DNA from: Candidatus Dormiibacterota bacterium
Lineage (GTDB): Bacteria > Chloroflexota > Dormibacteria > Dormibacterales > Dormibacteraceae
Assembly (NCBI GenBank): GCA_003151665.1
Contig: PLYD01000242.1
Coordinates: forward strand, 1 to 26,483
Direction: 5' to 3'
DNA: 26,483 bases
Positions within the stretch are counted from its first letter, which is position 1. The number at the start of each line of letters is the position of its first letter. The notes under the pieces are model-generated. The model had not been told where the DNA came from. It made no database searches and saw only the letters and a program-made list of their open reading frames with translations. A program made the translations under genes and the position numbers. Shown here piece after piece: positions 10,804 to 17,742 of this stretch.

Positions 10804-12556
10804 CTACGGCTCGAGTGGCCACCACTGCAACATTCGGTTGTAGGTTCCGAGCGCCGCCTCGACCGCGCGGATCGCGCTGGTCAGGGTCGACTGCTCGCCA
10901 GTCGTGATCTTGCCGGTCTTGACGTCCGCCCTGACCTCGGTCAGGAATGCGCTCATCTGGTTGTGAGAGGCGTTGTTGTCGCCGCGAGCGGCCGCAGCGC
11001 TCGACGCGTCGAGCTTCGCAATCAGGCTGTTGATCTGGCCCTTGTTGAGTGACCTGATGCCGCGCACGTAAGCCTCGATGCTGGTCAGCGCTTGCTGCGG
11101 CGTCTGCACCACGACGGTTGTGGTGGCCACCGCCACGCCACCATCGTCATCGGTGACGGTCAGCGACACGTGGTAGGTACCGGGCGCGCCGTAGGCGTGC
11201 GATGCGGACAGCGTGCCCGACCCGGAAGGTCCGTGGCTGGCGGAGCTGGTGATCGAGTCACCGAAGTTCCACTTGCTCGTGTGGCTGTCCAGAGCACCCG
11301 GGTCAGTGAAGCTGCCCGAGAAGTTGATCGTCTCTTGCGGCGTGATGACCAGCGGCACCGCGGTGGTGACTCCAGTGATGTCTGCGCTCGGCGAGACATT
11401 GGTGCCCGTCACGGTGACTGAGGCCGTGTCGCTCATACCGCCGTCGTCGGTGGCTTTCATCGTGACCACGAACGTGCCTTCATCGTCGGGGGTGAACTGC
11501 CAGTGGGCGCCAGTCCCGCTCTTGTAAGCGGCACGGTTCTTGGTCACCGACCAGCCGTAGGTGAACCCGACGGCGTTGTCAGCCGCGCTGGGGCTGGTGG
11601 CCGAGCCGGCCAGGTGAACCGCGGTTCCCTCCGGGCCGGTCGACCCGGGGGGGCTGATCGCGGCGATGGGTACCGCGCCTGCGACGGTAACCGGGAACGA
11701 AGTTGTCGACGTTCCGCCGGCGCCGTCGGCGGCAGTGATGGTGATCGTCTGGTTGGCCAAAGCTCCCTCATCCGAGGCCGGCGAGAACCACGACCACGTC
11801 CCGGTGCTCGTGCCGCTCTTGGTGAGGGTGCCGCTGGAGGCGGTGAGCGTGACGGCGTTGCCGTCGGGGTCGGAGAAGGTGCCGGTGTTGGCGGCGGCAG
11901 TGCCCTCGTTCACCGCGACGGCGGGGTGGTCCGCGGCGACGACGGGTGGTTGGTTGGTCGCCGTGGTGGCAACGCAGGTCTTGAAGGCGAGGTCCTTGGT
12001 CGCGGAGGGAAACCACGCGCAGCCGACGCAAGAGAGCCACTGCTGGCCGCCCGTGTAGGCATCGAAATTGCTGCCCCACCAGAAACCGGTGCCGACCTTG
12101 GCGGTCCAGACGATCGCGTACTGGGTGCCGGCGGTGATTGGAAACGCCGGGCTGATCGTGTAGTCGTGGTACGCGTTGCCGAACCCGTACATGAACTGGA
12201 TCGGGGTGGAAGTCGGCCAAAGGGTGCCGCCCGCCGGCGAGCCGTCCGCGGCCAGGGTGCGGATTTGCACCCAGCCCGTTACGAGCTGGAGTGAGACTCC
12301 AGCGCCAAAGAGACCCTGTCGATCTGGCCCGTGGTCCCGGCGGTGAAGGTCTGGGCCATCAGCTTGGCGCTGTTGATCGAGCTCGGGATGATCGTCGTCG
12401 GGAAGGCCTGGTCGACGGCGTCGGCCGTAGCCCTGGCAACGATGGGGATCGCCAGCAGCACTACGGCAGCCATCCCAGAGCGATCGTCCAGGCCGACACT
12501 TTGCCCCGAGGGCGACTCAGGGTGACGGCGCGGCCAGACCGGTGGTCCATGCTCAT
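10804..12556 (-). pseudogene. Frameshifted secreted protein with PKD-type domains and a C-terminal FIMAH-like domain
   Basis: The main open frame (12270 down to 10804) encodes an N-terminal beta-sandwich-like region, three Ig/PKD-like repeats (third: KWNFGDSITSS to AHAYGAPGTYHVSLTVTDDDG-type sequence) and a C-terminal helical region of about 95 residues resembling the FIMAH domain (ALTSIEAYVRGIRSL onward). Its natural N-terminus lies upstream in another frame: a hydrophobic signal segment (AAVVLLAIPIVARATADA) and AQTFTAGTTGQIDRVSLALE end at a TAA at 12279-12281. The frame then resumes as LVTGWVQIRTLAADG, so one base appears lost near 12281-12290. A second slip near a GGG run around 12475 is possible, because the frame from ATG 12556 gives a basic pre-signal region. 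Likely function when intact: cell-surface adhesion or carbohydrate binding. It follows the ECF sigma gene. Confidence 0.75.
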
Positions 12557-12651
12557 CACGACGCAAGAGGGTCGGGATACCTGCGCAAGATCAGAACGAC
12601 TAACTTCCGCCTCGGAGGGGTTAGGCCGGGCGGTTCCTCAGCGCGGCCTGA

Positions 12652-13224
12652 TTACCCGCTCTCCCCCAGCCGCCTGCGCAACATGACCAGGGCGTCGGAA
12701 ATTCGCTGGCCCACCGTGCGCTCTGAGACACCCAGTGCGGCGGCGACCTCTCGATTCGAGTAACCGTGGTAATAGCGGAGGACGACAGCCGCCGCCTGCT
12801 TAGGTGGCAGGCGTCGAAGCTCAAGCAGCAGGGTGCCGCTCTCACCACTCTGGGTTGGATCGGGAGCCAGAGGCACGCCGAGTCGCATGATCAGAGACGG
12901 CAGCGATCGAATCTGCTCCCGCCGGCGATACGAGATGGCCGTATTGACGGCGATTCGGTGCAGCCAGGCTTCGGCAGGAACAGTGCCGCTCCAGCCTGGC
13001 CACGCACGGTAGGCTCGAGTGAAGGCTTCCTGAGCGCAGTCTTCGGCGGCCTCGAGGGAGCCGACGATGCCGGCAAGAGTCCGCACCACCCGCGCGAAGC
13101 TTGCGCGATAGAGACGGTCGAAGTCCGCCTGGGCACCAGGCGTGTATTGGACCAGCGGAGGTAGCACGTCAGCAGGCGTGGCCGCCCTCTCCAGGATGCC
13201 TGTCACTGCCGCCTCGGTCACCAC
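12652..13224 (-). CDS. ECF-type RNA polymerase sigma factor
   Basis: A 190-residue sigma-70 family protein with only regions 2 and 4. Region 2 covers about residues 35-102 (FDRLYRASFARVVRTL, then EDCAQEAFTRAYRAW and AWLHRIAVNTAISYRRR). Region 4 covers about 133-187 (LRRLPPKQAAAVVLRYYHG, then SNREVAAALGVSERTVGQRI). It would direct RNA polymerase to a small regulon. The start is GTG 13224 or the adjacent GTG 13221. It lies 17 bases after the stop of a single-pass membrane protein that could be its regulator, and upstream of the frameshifted PKD gene in the same direction. I saw no convincing GGAAC/CGTC-type ECF promoter nearby, so autoregulation cannot be read from the sequence. Confidence 0.93.
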   Translation of the reverse strand: MVTEAAVTGILERAATPADVLPPLVQYTPGAQADFDRLYRASFARVVRTLAGIVGSLEAAEDCAQEAFTRAYRAWPGWSGTVPAEAWLHRIAVNTAISYRRREQIRSLPSLIMRLGVPLAPDPTQSGESGTLLLELRRLPPKQAAAVVLRYYHGYSNREVAAALGVSERTVGQRISDALVMLRRRLGESG

Positions 13225-13241
13225 GGGATCAGTGCAAACTC

Positions 13242-13694
13242 CTACCCGTCGCTTCCAGCCGCAACGTCTGCCGGTTCAGGGGTTTCACGCTCGACTGGCT
13301 CGGTCGTTGGCTTCTCACTGGGTTCGACCCGCGAGCCCGCCGGCACCGAGCCGCCGTCGCTGGTTTCGGGAGATTCCGCTGGTTCTGGAGATTTAGAAGG
13401 ACGCGGAGACGCGGCTGCGCCCGGGGCGACCTCGTCGCCGGGCGCTTGAATCCCCAGTGAGCGCGCAGCTTCCGTGACCCACACCTTGGGGTTCGGGCTG
13501 CCCGAGGCGAAGACCGCCGCAGAGCCGAGCAGAAGGGCAGCGGCCAACGCAAGGGAGAGCGGCCGGGCAACTACCCATACGAACTTGATGGATCGGTGCC
13601 CTGAATAATCCGGGACGGCCGGCACGGTCACGTTCAGGTCATCAAGCTCCGCGCGCATGCGCCGGATCAGCGCCTGCTCAAACGAGCTACCCAT
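13242..13694 (-). CDS. Single-pass membrane protein with GSPNPxxW motif; possible anti-sigma factor
   Basis: I do not recognise a family. From ATG 13694 the product is 150 residues: about 40 N-terminal residues with a helical start (SFEQALIRRMRAELDDL), one membrane segment (VVARPLSLALAAALLLGSAAV), then ASGSPNPKVWVTEAARSLG and a tail rich in Pro, Ser and Glu. That is the topology of an anti-sigma factor, and the ECF sigma gene starts 17 bases downstream, but the HxxxCxxC zinc motif of classical anti-sigma domains is absent. The motif GSPNPxxW right after the membrane segment recurs in the divergent neighbour at 13837. An earlier ATG at 13703 is in frame; 13694 is preferred because TACGAT lies 7 bases upstream. 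The anti-sigma role is an inference from topology and position only. Confidence 0.75.
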   Translation of the reverse strand: MGSSFEQALIRRMRAELDDLNVTVPAVPDYSGHRSIKFVWVVARPLSLALAAALLLGSAAVFASGSPNPKVWVTEAARSLGIQAPGDEVAPGAAASPRPSKSPEPAESPETSDGGSVPAGSRVEPSEKPTTEPVERETPEPADVAAGSDG

Positions 13695-13701
13695 TGAACC
13701 C

Positions 13702-13707
13702 ATCGTA
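13702..13707 (-). promoter_or_regulatory. Candidate -10 box for the membrane protein-sigma factor operon
   Basis: TACGAT on the minus strand is followed by 7 bases (GGGTTCA) and ATG 13694. The same hexamer precedes the xanthine-dehydrogenase-family gene at 19404. No Shine-Dalgarno sequence is present. The box includes part of the alternative ATG at 13703. Confidence 0.4.
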
Positions 13708-13727
13708 GAAACAGACGCTTGACGACA

Positions 13728-13769
13728 CGGAAGTCAGAAGTGCGATCTGAAATCTCTTTACGACTTCCG
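13728..13769. promoter_or_regulatory. Nested inverted repeats in the divergent promoter region
   Basis: An 8-bp perfect inverted repeat, CGGAAGTC at 13728-13735 and GACTTCCG at 13762-13769, encloses a second one, TCAGA at 13734-13738 and TCTGA at 13746-13750 with a 7-base spacer. They lie midway between two divergent membrane-protein genes, so a regulator binding here could control both. The GGAA of the outer arm is not in a recognisable ECF promoter. Confidence 0.45.
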
Positions 13770-13836
13770 ACTCCGGCCGCCTCGTGCGTCTTTATCGGTA
13801 AGTCGCGCATTCCATAAGCCCAGGAGGTCCCACTCG

Positions 13837-14244
13837 ATGCCTGATCCCACAACCTCGAGGCGAGCCACAGCTTCCACGATCGTTGTCGCTCTCGCAGTCG
13901 CCGCGCTGACCACCGCCGGCGCGGGCGTCGGCGCCGCCACCTTGTTGACGGGTAGTCCAAATCCCTCAGCCTGGCTCCAGACTTACCAGCATGCCAAGGA
14001 GTGCCGGCAGGTAGGGGCGGAGACCGATCCCAACTGCTCGGCGGCCGCAGCCGCGGCCCTTTTCAAGCTCCGCGTTGCCGCCGAGATCGAGAGCAAGGCC
14101 AAAACGCTCGCCACCGCTCGGCGAGTCCCTGCCCCTAGACCTGCCCTCCAACCCGTGGCCCGTCCTCAGCCCGCACCGTTGTTCGCAGCTCCGGTCCAAA
14201 CGGCACGACCTCCATCCGACGATGCGGGTGGCCTCGATGGTTGA
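13837..14244 (+). CDS. Small single-pass membrane/secreted protein with GSPNPxxW motif
   Basis: Not recognised. The 135-residue product has a short basic N-terminus (TTSRR), one hydrophobic helix or signal anchor (about residues 12-36: ASTIVVALAVAALTTAGAGV), then LTGSPNPSAWLQTYQHAKEC, a second cysteine in TDPNCSA, a helical Ala/Lys stretch (about 70-92) and a Pro/Ala-rich tail. The two cysteines (about residues 53 and 66) could form a disulfide or bind a metal or cofactor. Unlike many genes in this window it has a strong Shine-Dalgarno sequence, AGGAGG at 13822-13827, 9 bases before ATG. It overlaps the next gene by 8 bp (ATGGTTGA), so the two are coupled. The shared GSPNPxxW motif ties it to the divergent membrane protein at 13242. 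Confidence 0.75.
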   Translation: MPDPTTSRRATASTIVVALAVAALTTAGAGVGAATLLTGSPNPSAWLQTYQHAKECRQVGAETDPNCSAAAAAALFKLRVAAEIESKAKTLATARRVPAPRPALQPVARPQPAPLFAAPVQTARPPSDDAGGLDG

Positions 14245-14611
14245 GGCAACGCCGCGGCCCTCCGGCCAGAAGACTCGCAAGCAGCACAACGACCGGCTCG
14301 TTCGGCGCCTAACCACGACCGCCACCACTTTCGCGGTCGGGTTGACGGGGGTCTTCGCCGGCTTCTCCGCGAGCGCGGTCTCGCCGAATCGAACCGCCAG
14401 GCCGACTGAGCAGTTCGGCCCGGCTGGTGCCGTGGGCCCGGCCGCAGACGCAGCGCTGGCCAAGGCCATCGCCGATTACGCGTCTGCGGCGGCGCCGCGC
14501 TATGCGGCCCCAAGCCACCCGGCGGTGGCACCAAGCCGCCCTTGGGCTGTAGCCGCGCCTGGCCCGATGCCGGCTCGACGTCCGGCGGTCGCCGTGTCCG
14601 GAGGTTCCTGA
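14237..14611 (+). CDS. Small single-pass membrane protein with Pro/Ala-rich tail
   Basis: Not recognised. From ATG 14237 the product is 124-125 residues: a basic N-terminal region (QKTRKQHNDRLVRRL), a hydrophobic segment (about 28-48, TTFAVGLTGVFAGFSASAV), then SPNRTARPTEQFG and a long low-complexity Pro/Ala tail. The frame is open further upstream, but that part is antisense-like and overlaps the previous gene; ATG 14237 gives a normal 8-bp overlap. Its TGA at 14609-14611 is immediately followed, in the same frame, by the coding sequence of the bis-heme membrane protein. It probably works with its neighbours at the outer face of the membrane. Low-complexity composition makes homology calls weak. 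Confidence 0.65.
   Translation: MVEATPRPSGQKTRKQHNDRLVRRLTTTATTFAVGLTGVFAGFSASAVSPNRTARPTEQFGPAGAVGPAADAALAKAIADYASAAAPRYAAPSHPAVAPSRPWAVAAPGPMPARRPAVAVSGGS
14600..14604 (+). promoter_or_regulatory. Shine-Dalgarno sequence GGAGG that points to an ATC start
   Basis: GGAGG at 14600-14604 is the only strong ribosome-binding site between the two genes. Seven bases (TTCCTGA, which includes the upstream stop codon) separate it from ATC at 14612, an ideal distance. The first conventional start, GTG 14654, is about 50 bases away and has no such site. AUC is a rare but documented bacterial start codon. Confidence 0.5.
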
Positions 14612-15340
14612 ATCCCAAGCCCACTCTGGTACGCCACCCGCGGAGCCGGTGCTGTGAGCTTGTTGCTGCTCACAGGAGTCGTCGTGCTCGGCATTGCCAC
14701 GACCACACGACGCGAGGGCCAGATTTGGCCTCGGTTCCTGAGCGCGAGGCTGCACCGAAACGTGTCACTTCTGGCGCTTGTATTCCTAGAGCTGCATATC
14801 GCCACTGCGGTCCTCGATCCATTTGCTCACCTTGGACTGCGAGACGCGGTGATCCCATTCGTCTCAAACTACCGGCCGCTGTGGCTTGGATTAGGAGTCG
14901 TCGCGGCTGAGCTCGTTATGGCGCTCGCGATCACCAGCGCATTGCGCTCTCGAATCACATATCGCGTCTGGCGGACGCTTCACTGGATCGCTTACGCCTG
15001 CTGGCCATTGGCGCTTGTGCACGGCGTCGGCACCGGCAGCGACCTTCGTACGAGCTGGCTCACGGTGCTCGACATCGTCTGCGTCGGCGCGGTCTTCAGC
15101 GCTCTCGTTGGCTGGCGACTGGGCCACGGGTGGCCTCGAGCCGCGGCCTTCCGCATGAGCGCAGCGCTTGGGTCAGGTCTTGCTGTCGTCGCCCTCGCAC
15201 TGTGGATGGCCAACGGTCCGCTGGCCCCTGGTTGGGCGCGGGCGGCGGGGACGCCCTCGGACCTACTTCACTCCGCCACGCCGACTCACGAGCCGGCCTC
15301 GCCATCGCCAGCGCCGACTGGGAGCAGCAAGGCCCACTGA
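14612..15340 (+). CDS. Ferric-reductase-like bis-heme transmembrane protein
   Basis: A polytopic membrane protein of the ferric reductase-like (YedZ/Nox-type cytochrome b) superfamily, expected to carry electrons across the membrane through two b hemes. Numbered from ATC 14612 (242 residues), it has about six hydrophobic helices. The four likely heme ligands have classic spacing: His48-X13-His62 (LHRNVSLLALVFLELH) and His124-X12-His137 (LHWIAYACWPLALVH). No flavin or NAD domain follows; the C-terminus is a Ser/Pro-rich tail. Residues PLWYATRGAGAV, upstream of the first GTG (14654), resemble the usual start of the first helix in this family, so the true start is probably ATC 14612. The electron donor and acceptor are unknown. 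Upstream lie two small membrane proteins, downstream a Crp-type regulator. Confidence 0.85.
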   Translation: MPSPLWYATRGAGAVSLLLLTGVVVLGIATTTRREGQIWPRFLSARLHRNVSLLALVFLELHIATAVLDPFAHLGLRDAVIPFVSNYRPLWLGLGVVAAELVMALAITSALRSRITYRVWRTLHWIAYACWPLALVHGVGTGSDLRTSWLTVLDIVCVGAVFSALVGWRLGHGWPRAAAFRMSAALGSGLAVVALALWMANGPLAPGWARAAGTPSDLLHSATPTHEPASPSPAPTGSSKAH

Positions 15341-15346
15341 CATAGC

Positions 15347-15359
15347 CCCTCGAAGAGGG
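15347..15359. promoter_or_regulatory. Inverted repeat CCCTC-GAA-GAGGG upstream of the Crp/Fnr gene
   Basis: A perfect 5-bp inverted repeat with a 3-base spacer, 7 bases after the ferric-reductase-like stop codon and 12 bases before the -10-like CATAAT. It could be an operator overlapping the -35 position or a weak hairpin ending the upstream transcript. No U-run follows. Confidence 0.3.
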
Positions 15360-15371
15360 TCAGGGCAGGGG

Positions 15372-15377
15372 CATAAT
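15372..15377 (+). promoter_or_regulatory. Candidate -10 box for the Crp/Fnr-type gene
   Basis: CATAAT, one base from the TATAAT consensus, is followed by 6 bases (GCCCGC) and GTG 15384. This is the clearest leaderless-type arrangement in the window and supports GTG 15384 as the original start. Confidence 0.5.
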
Positions 15378-15383
15378 GCCCGC

Positions 15384-16115
15384 GTGGCGACCCCGGCTTT
15401 CGCCGGAGAGGACGTCGATGTACCGGCCCTCCTGAGTGAGGCCAACCGGCGACGCCTGCTCGAGAACGCCCGCGATGAGCGGCATCCCGCGGGCACGGTG
15501 GCCTTTGGCGCGGGCGGTGCCAATCGCGCCTTCCTGCTCAAGTAAGGCCTGGCTCGCACCTACTGGGTGCTTGCCGACGGACGGCAGGCAACCACGGCCT
15601 TCTTTTATCCGGGGAACCTGGTCGGTGCAAGGAACCTGGTCCCAGGCACACCGCTCATGCGGGGCCCAGCGCTCGTGTTCGTCCAGGTCGTCGTCGATTC
15701 CATGCTGACGCTCCTTGATTTGCCGACTGCCCGCAGGGTTGTCGCGCAGGAGACAGAGGTGGTCACGGCGATTGCGACCTACCTCGCCGCGAGACTCCGC
15801 TATGACTTGCGCATGATCGCGGTGCGGTCCCTGGACAACGTCCCTGAGCGTCTGGCTTACGACCTGCTCGAGCGTGCCAGCCGGGCCCAACTTGCGGGCG
15901 GCCAGCTCACGGTCAAAACCACCCACGCAGATTTGGCCGCGTCGATTGGCTCGTCGCGCGAGGTCGTCAGTCGAGCCCTGAAAGGATTGCGCGGCGACCG
16001 GATCGTCGAGACCGCTCCCGGGATGGTGCGGGTTTTGGACCCAGTGCGCCTTGCCGAGATGGTGCGTACGTTTGTGATCTATGTGGACTACAAGACTCGA
16101 CTAGCTCGCACTTGA
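15384..16115 (+). pseudogene. Crp/Fnr-family transcription regulator interrupted by one in-frame TAA
   Basis: One continuous frame from GTG 15384 to TGA 16113-16115 encodes a Crp/Fnr-type regulator of about 243 codons, except for a TAA at 15543-15545. The N-terminal part (LLSEANRRRLLENARDERH, then GGANRAFLLK) and the part after the stop (GLARTYWVLADGRQ) together make the cyclic-nucleotide-binding-like beta barrel. A long helix follows, then the DNA-binding domain with the helix-turn-helix THADLAASIGSSREVVSRAL. The stop replaces one residue in a beta turn and could arise from a single base change (for example GAA to TAA). Translation might restart at GTG 15567 and still yield dimerisation and DNA-binding regions. 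Either a fresh pseudogene, a base-call error or, less likely, readthrough. It ends one base before the convergent secreted-protein gene. Confidence 0.8.
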
Positions 16116-16116
16116 C

Positions 16117-16575
16117 CTATTGGGCGCTGACCACCTCACCCACACCCCAGAATTTCGTAAAGCCGGGGCAGCCAGGAATCGACCGCACAACGCCACCCAA
16201 AAGGCCGCCTGCCAGGGTGACGACCTCCCCCACCTCTACTGCAGGTTTCCCAGTGTCGTCATAGACAGTCAATGGGCTCACGCGCGCCGTGTACCCGTAC
16301 GGCCACGACAGCGCGATTTTGTCCCGTCCATTGCCAAGCCAGATGCAGGCAGTTGCATCGCGATTGGTTTGTCCACCGAGTACGCCATCGGCGCGCGCGA
16401 GATTGAAGGAATCCGAGCTAGCCGTGGCAGTCGCGATCTTGTAGGTAACAGTGGCTGTCGAGTCGGCTGCGGTGAATGCAGCTACCAAGAAGAACGCCAA
16501 CGCAATCGCACCGGCCTCGACTGAACCGAATCGAGATGTCGACCCTGACCATTCCGCCACTTCGCTGTCCCTCAT
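16117..16575 (-). CDS. Small secreted or membrane-anchored protein of unknown function
   Basis: Not recognised. A 152-residue protein with about 20 polar residues, a hydrophobic signal or anchor (about 21-37, EAGAIALAFFLVAAFTAA), and an extracytoplasmic domain of about 110 residues that looks beta-rich. The domain has ACIWLGNGRDKIALSWPYGY, a later VYDDTGKPAVEVGEVVTLAGG and SIPGCPGFTKFWG; the two cysteines probably form a disulfide. The pattern resembles small extracellular domains with the bacterial Ig-like or OB-type layout, but I cannot name one. ATG 16575 lies 28 bases after the 3' end of the tRNA-Lys gene on the same strand, so both may share a transcript. It is convergent with the Crp/Fnr pseudogene, with one base between stop codons. 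Confidence 0.75.
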   Translation of the reverse strand: MRDSEVAEWSGSTSRFGSVEAGAIALAFFLVAAFTAADSTATVTYKIATATASSDSFNLARADGVLGGQTNRDATACIWLGNGRDKIALSWPYGYTARVSPLTVYDDTGKPAVEVGEVVTLAGGLLGGVVRSIPGCPGFTKFWGVGEVVSAQ

Positions 16576-16603
16576 TGAAGGCTGATTTGAATACGAATTC
16601 GGC

Positions 16604-16680
16604 TGGTGCCGGCGCAGGGATTTGAACCCTGGACCATCGGTTTAAAAGACCGTTGCTCTGCCAAGCTGAGCTACGCCGGC
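16604..16680 (-). tRNA. tRNA-Lys(UUU)
   Basis: The minus strand folds as a full tRNA. The acceptor stem is GCCGGCG/CGCCGGC (7 bp perfect), the D arm GCTC-AGCTTGGCA-GAGC, the anticodon loop CTTTTAA with anticodon TTT, and the T arm carries AGGG-TTCAAAT-CCCT. The discriminator is A, and CCA is encoded at 16606-16604. Position 27-43 of the anticodon stem is an A-A mismatch; the other four pairs hold. A CACAAT ends 8 bases upstream of the 5' end and may be its -10 box. The gene is not next to any integrase, and I see no repeat of its 3' end in the window. Confidence 0.95.
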
Positions 16681-16738
16681 TGCCAATGATTGTGGCTTAA
16701 GATCCACCTCCGATCAGTGGTCACGCGATACCGACCCC

Positions 16739-16744
16739 TACCAT
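16739..16744 (+). promoter_or_regulatory. Candidate -10 box for the quinone oxidoreductase
   Basis: TACCAT is followed by 6 bases (GGGGCC) and GTG 16751. The GGGG could also be read as a weak Shine-Dalgarno, but it is too close to the start codon. No good -35 hexamer lies about 17 bases upstream. Confidence 0.45.
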
Positions 16745-16750
16745 GGGGCC

Positions 16751-17737
16751 GTGAAAGCCTGGGTCGTTCGAGAGCTTGGCGGGCCTGAGGTCCTCCGCTT
16801 CGAGGACGTCGAACCTGGCAAGCCGGCCGACGGCGTCGTAAGGATTGCAGTCCGAGCCGCCGCGATCAACTTCCCCGACGCCCTCATGGTTGCGGGCACC
16901 TACCAGTCCAAACCAGCGCTCCCGTTCGTGCCGGGGGTCGAGGTCAGCGGCGAGGTGATCGCGGCACCCGCGTCGAGCGGGTTCAAGGCCGGCGACCGCG
17001 TGATGGCGCTGCTCGACAGCGGCGGCCTTACCCGTGGGGGCTACTCGCAAATCGCCGACGCCGTGCCATCCGCCGTCTCACTGATGCCTGCAAATATGTC
17101 CTTCGAGGAAGCGGCCGGTTTCACGCTCACCTACCAGACAGGCTGGTTCGGCCTTCACCGTCGCGCCAATCTGAAGCCCAATGAAACCCTCCTGATCCAC
17201 GCCGGGGCCGGCGGCGTGGGGACCGCGGCGATTCAGCTGGGCAAGGCCGCCGGGGCCACAGTCATCGCGACCGCCGGCTCCGACGAAAAGCTCGAAGTGT
17301 GCCGGCGCATAGGCGCCGATCACGCAATCAATTACAAGACGCAGGACTTCGCAGAAGAGGTGAAGAAACTCACCGGTGGGCGCGGCGCGGACGTCGTGTT
17401 CGATCCGGTCGGCGGCGACGTCTACGACCGCTCGACCAAATGCATCGCTTTCGAGGGCCGCATCGTCATCGTCGGCTTCACATCGGGCCGTATCGCGCAA
17501 GCGGCCACCAACCACGTGCTGGTCAAGAACTACTCGGTCGTCGGGCTGCACTGGGGCCTGTACAACTCACGCGCGCCCGAACTCATCGCCCCTGCCGCTC
17601 GCGCCCTCGTCGATCTGTACGAGAGCGGAAAGATCAAGCCGCACATCTCGGTCCGGCTTCCACTGGCCGAGGCGCCGGCGGCGCTGGCTTCGGTCGCCGG
17701 CGGCAAGAGCACCGGCAAGGTCGTTCTCACAACTTGA
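16751..17737 (+). CDS. NADPH:quinone oxidoreductase / zinc-less medium-chain dehydrogenase
   Basis: A 328-residue cytosolic enzyme of the quinone oxidoreductase branch of the medium-chain dehydrogenase superfamily, which uses NADPH to reduce quinones or enones. The N-terminal GroES-like domain starts MKAWVVRELGGPEVLRFEDV and includes FVPGVEVSGEV. The nucleotide-binding motif is HAGAGGVGTAAIQLGKAAGA (about residues 155-174), followed by GADHAINYKTQDF and the conserved VFDPVGGDVYDRS. The zinc-ligand cysteines of alcohol dehydrogenases are absent, as expected. GTG 16751 is chosen because the protein begins directly with the conserved strand. The solute-binding protein gene starts 5 bases after its TGA, so the two are probably cotranscribed; no functional link is evident. 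Confidence 0.94.
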   Translation: MKAWVVRELGGPEVLRFEDVEPGKPADGVVRIAVRAAAINFPDALMVAGTYQSKPALPFVPGVEVSGEVIAAPASSGFKAGDRVMALLDSGGLTRGGYSQIADAVPSAVSLMPANMSFEEAAGFTLTYQTGWFGLHRRANLKPNETLLIHAGAGGVGTAAIQLGKAAGATVIATAGSDEKLEVCRRIGADHAINYKTQDFAEEVKKLTGGRGADVVFDPVGGDVYDRSTKCIAFEGRIVIVGFTSGRIAQAATNHVLVKNYSVVGLHWGLYNSRAPELIAPAARALVDLYESGKIKPHISVRLPLAEAPAALASVAGGKSTGKVVLTT

Positions 17738-17742
17738 GGGGA

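Noticed and set aside
12567..12651. ECF-type promoter upstream of the PKD gene (GGAAC on the minus strand)
   Set aside because: A GGAAC is present, but there is no CGTC-like -10 element at 16-17 bases spacing.
14609..14611. TGA as a selenocysteine codon joining two membrane proteins
   Set aside because: The position is a low-complexity tail followed by a new helix start, no selenoprotein family fits, and a Shine-Dalgarno sequence positioned for a new start is present.
16604..16680. tRNA gene as an integration site of a mobile element
   Set aside because: No integrase, no direct repeat of the tRNA 3' end and no phage-like gene were seen in the window.
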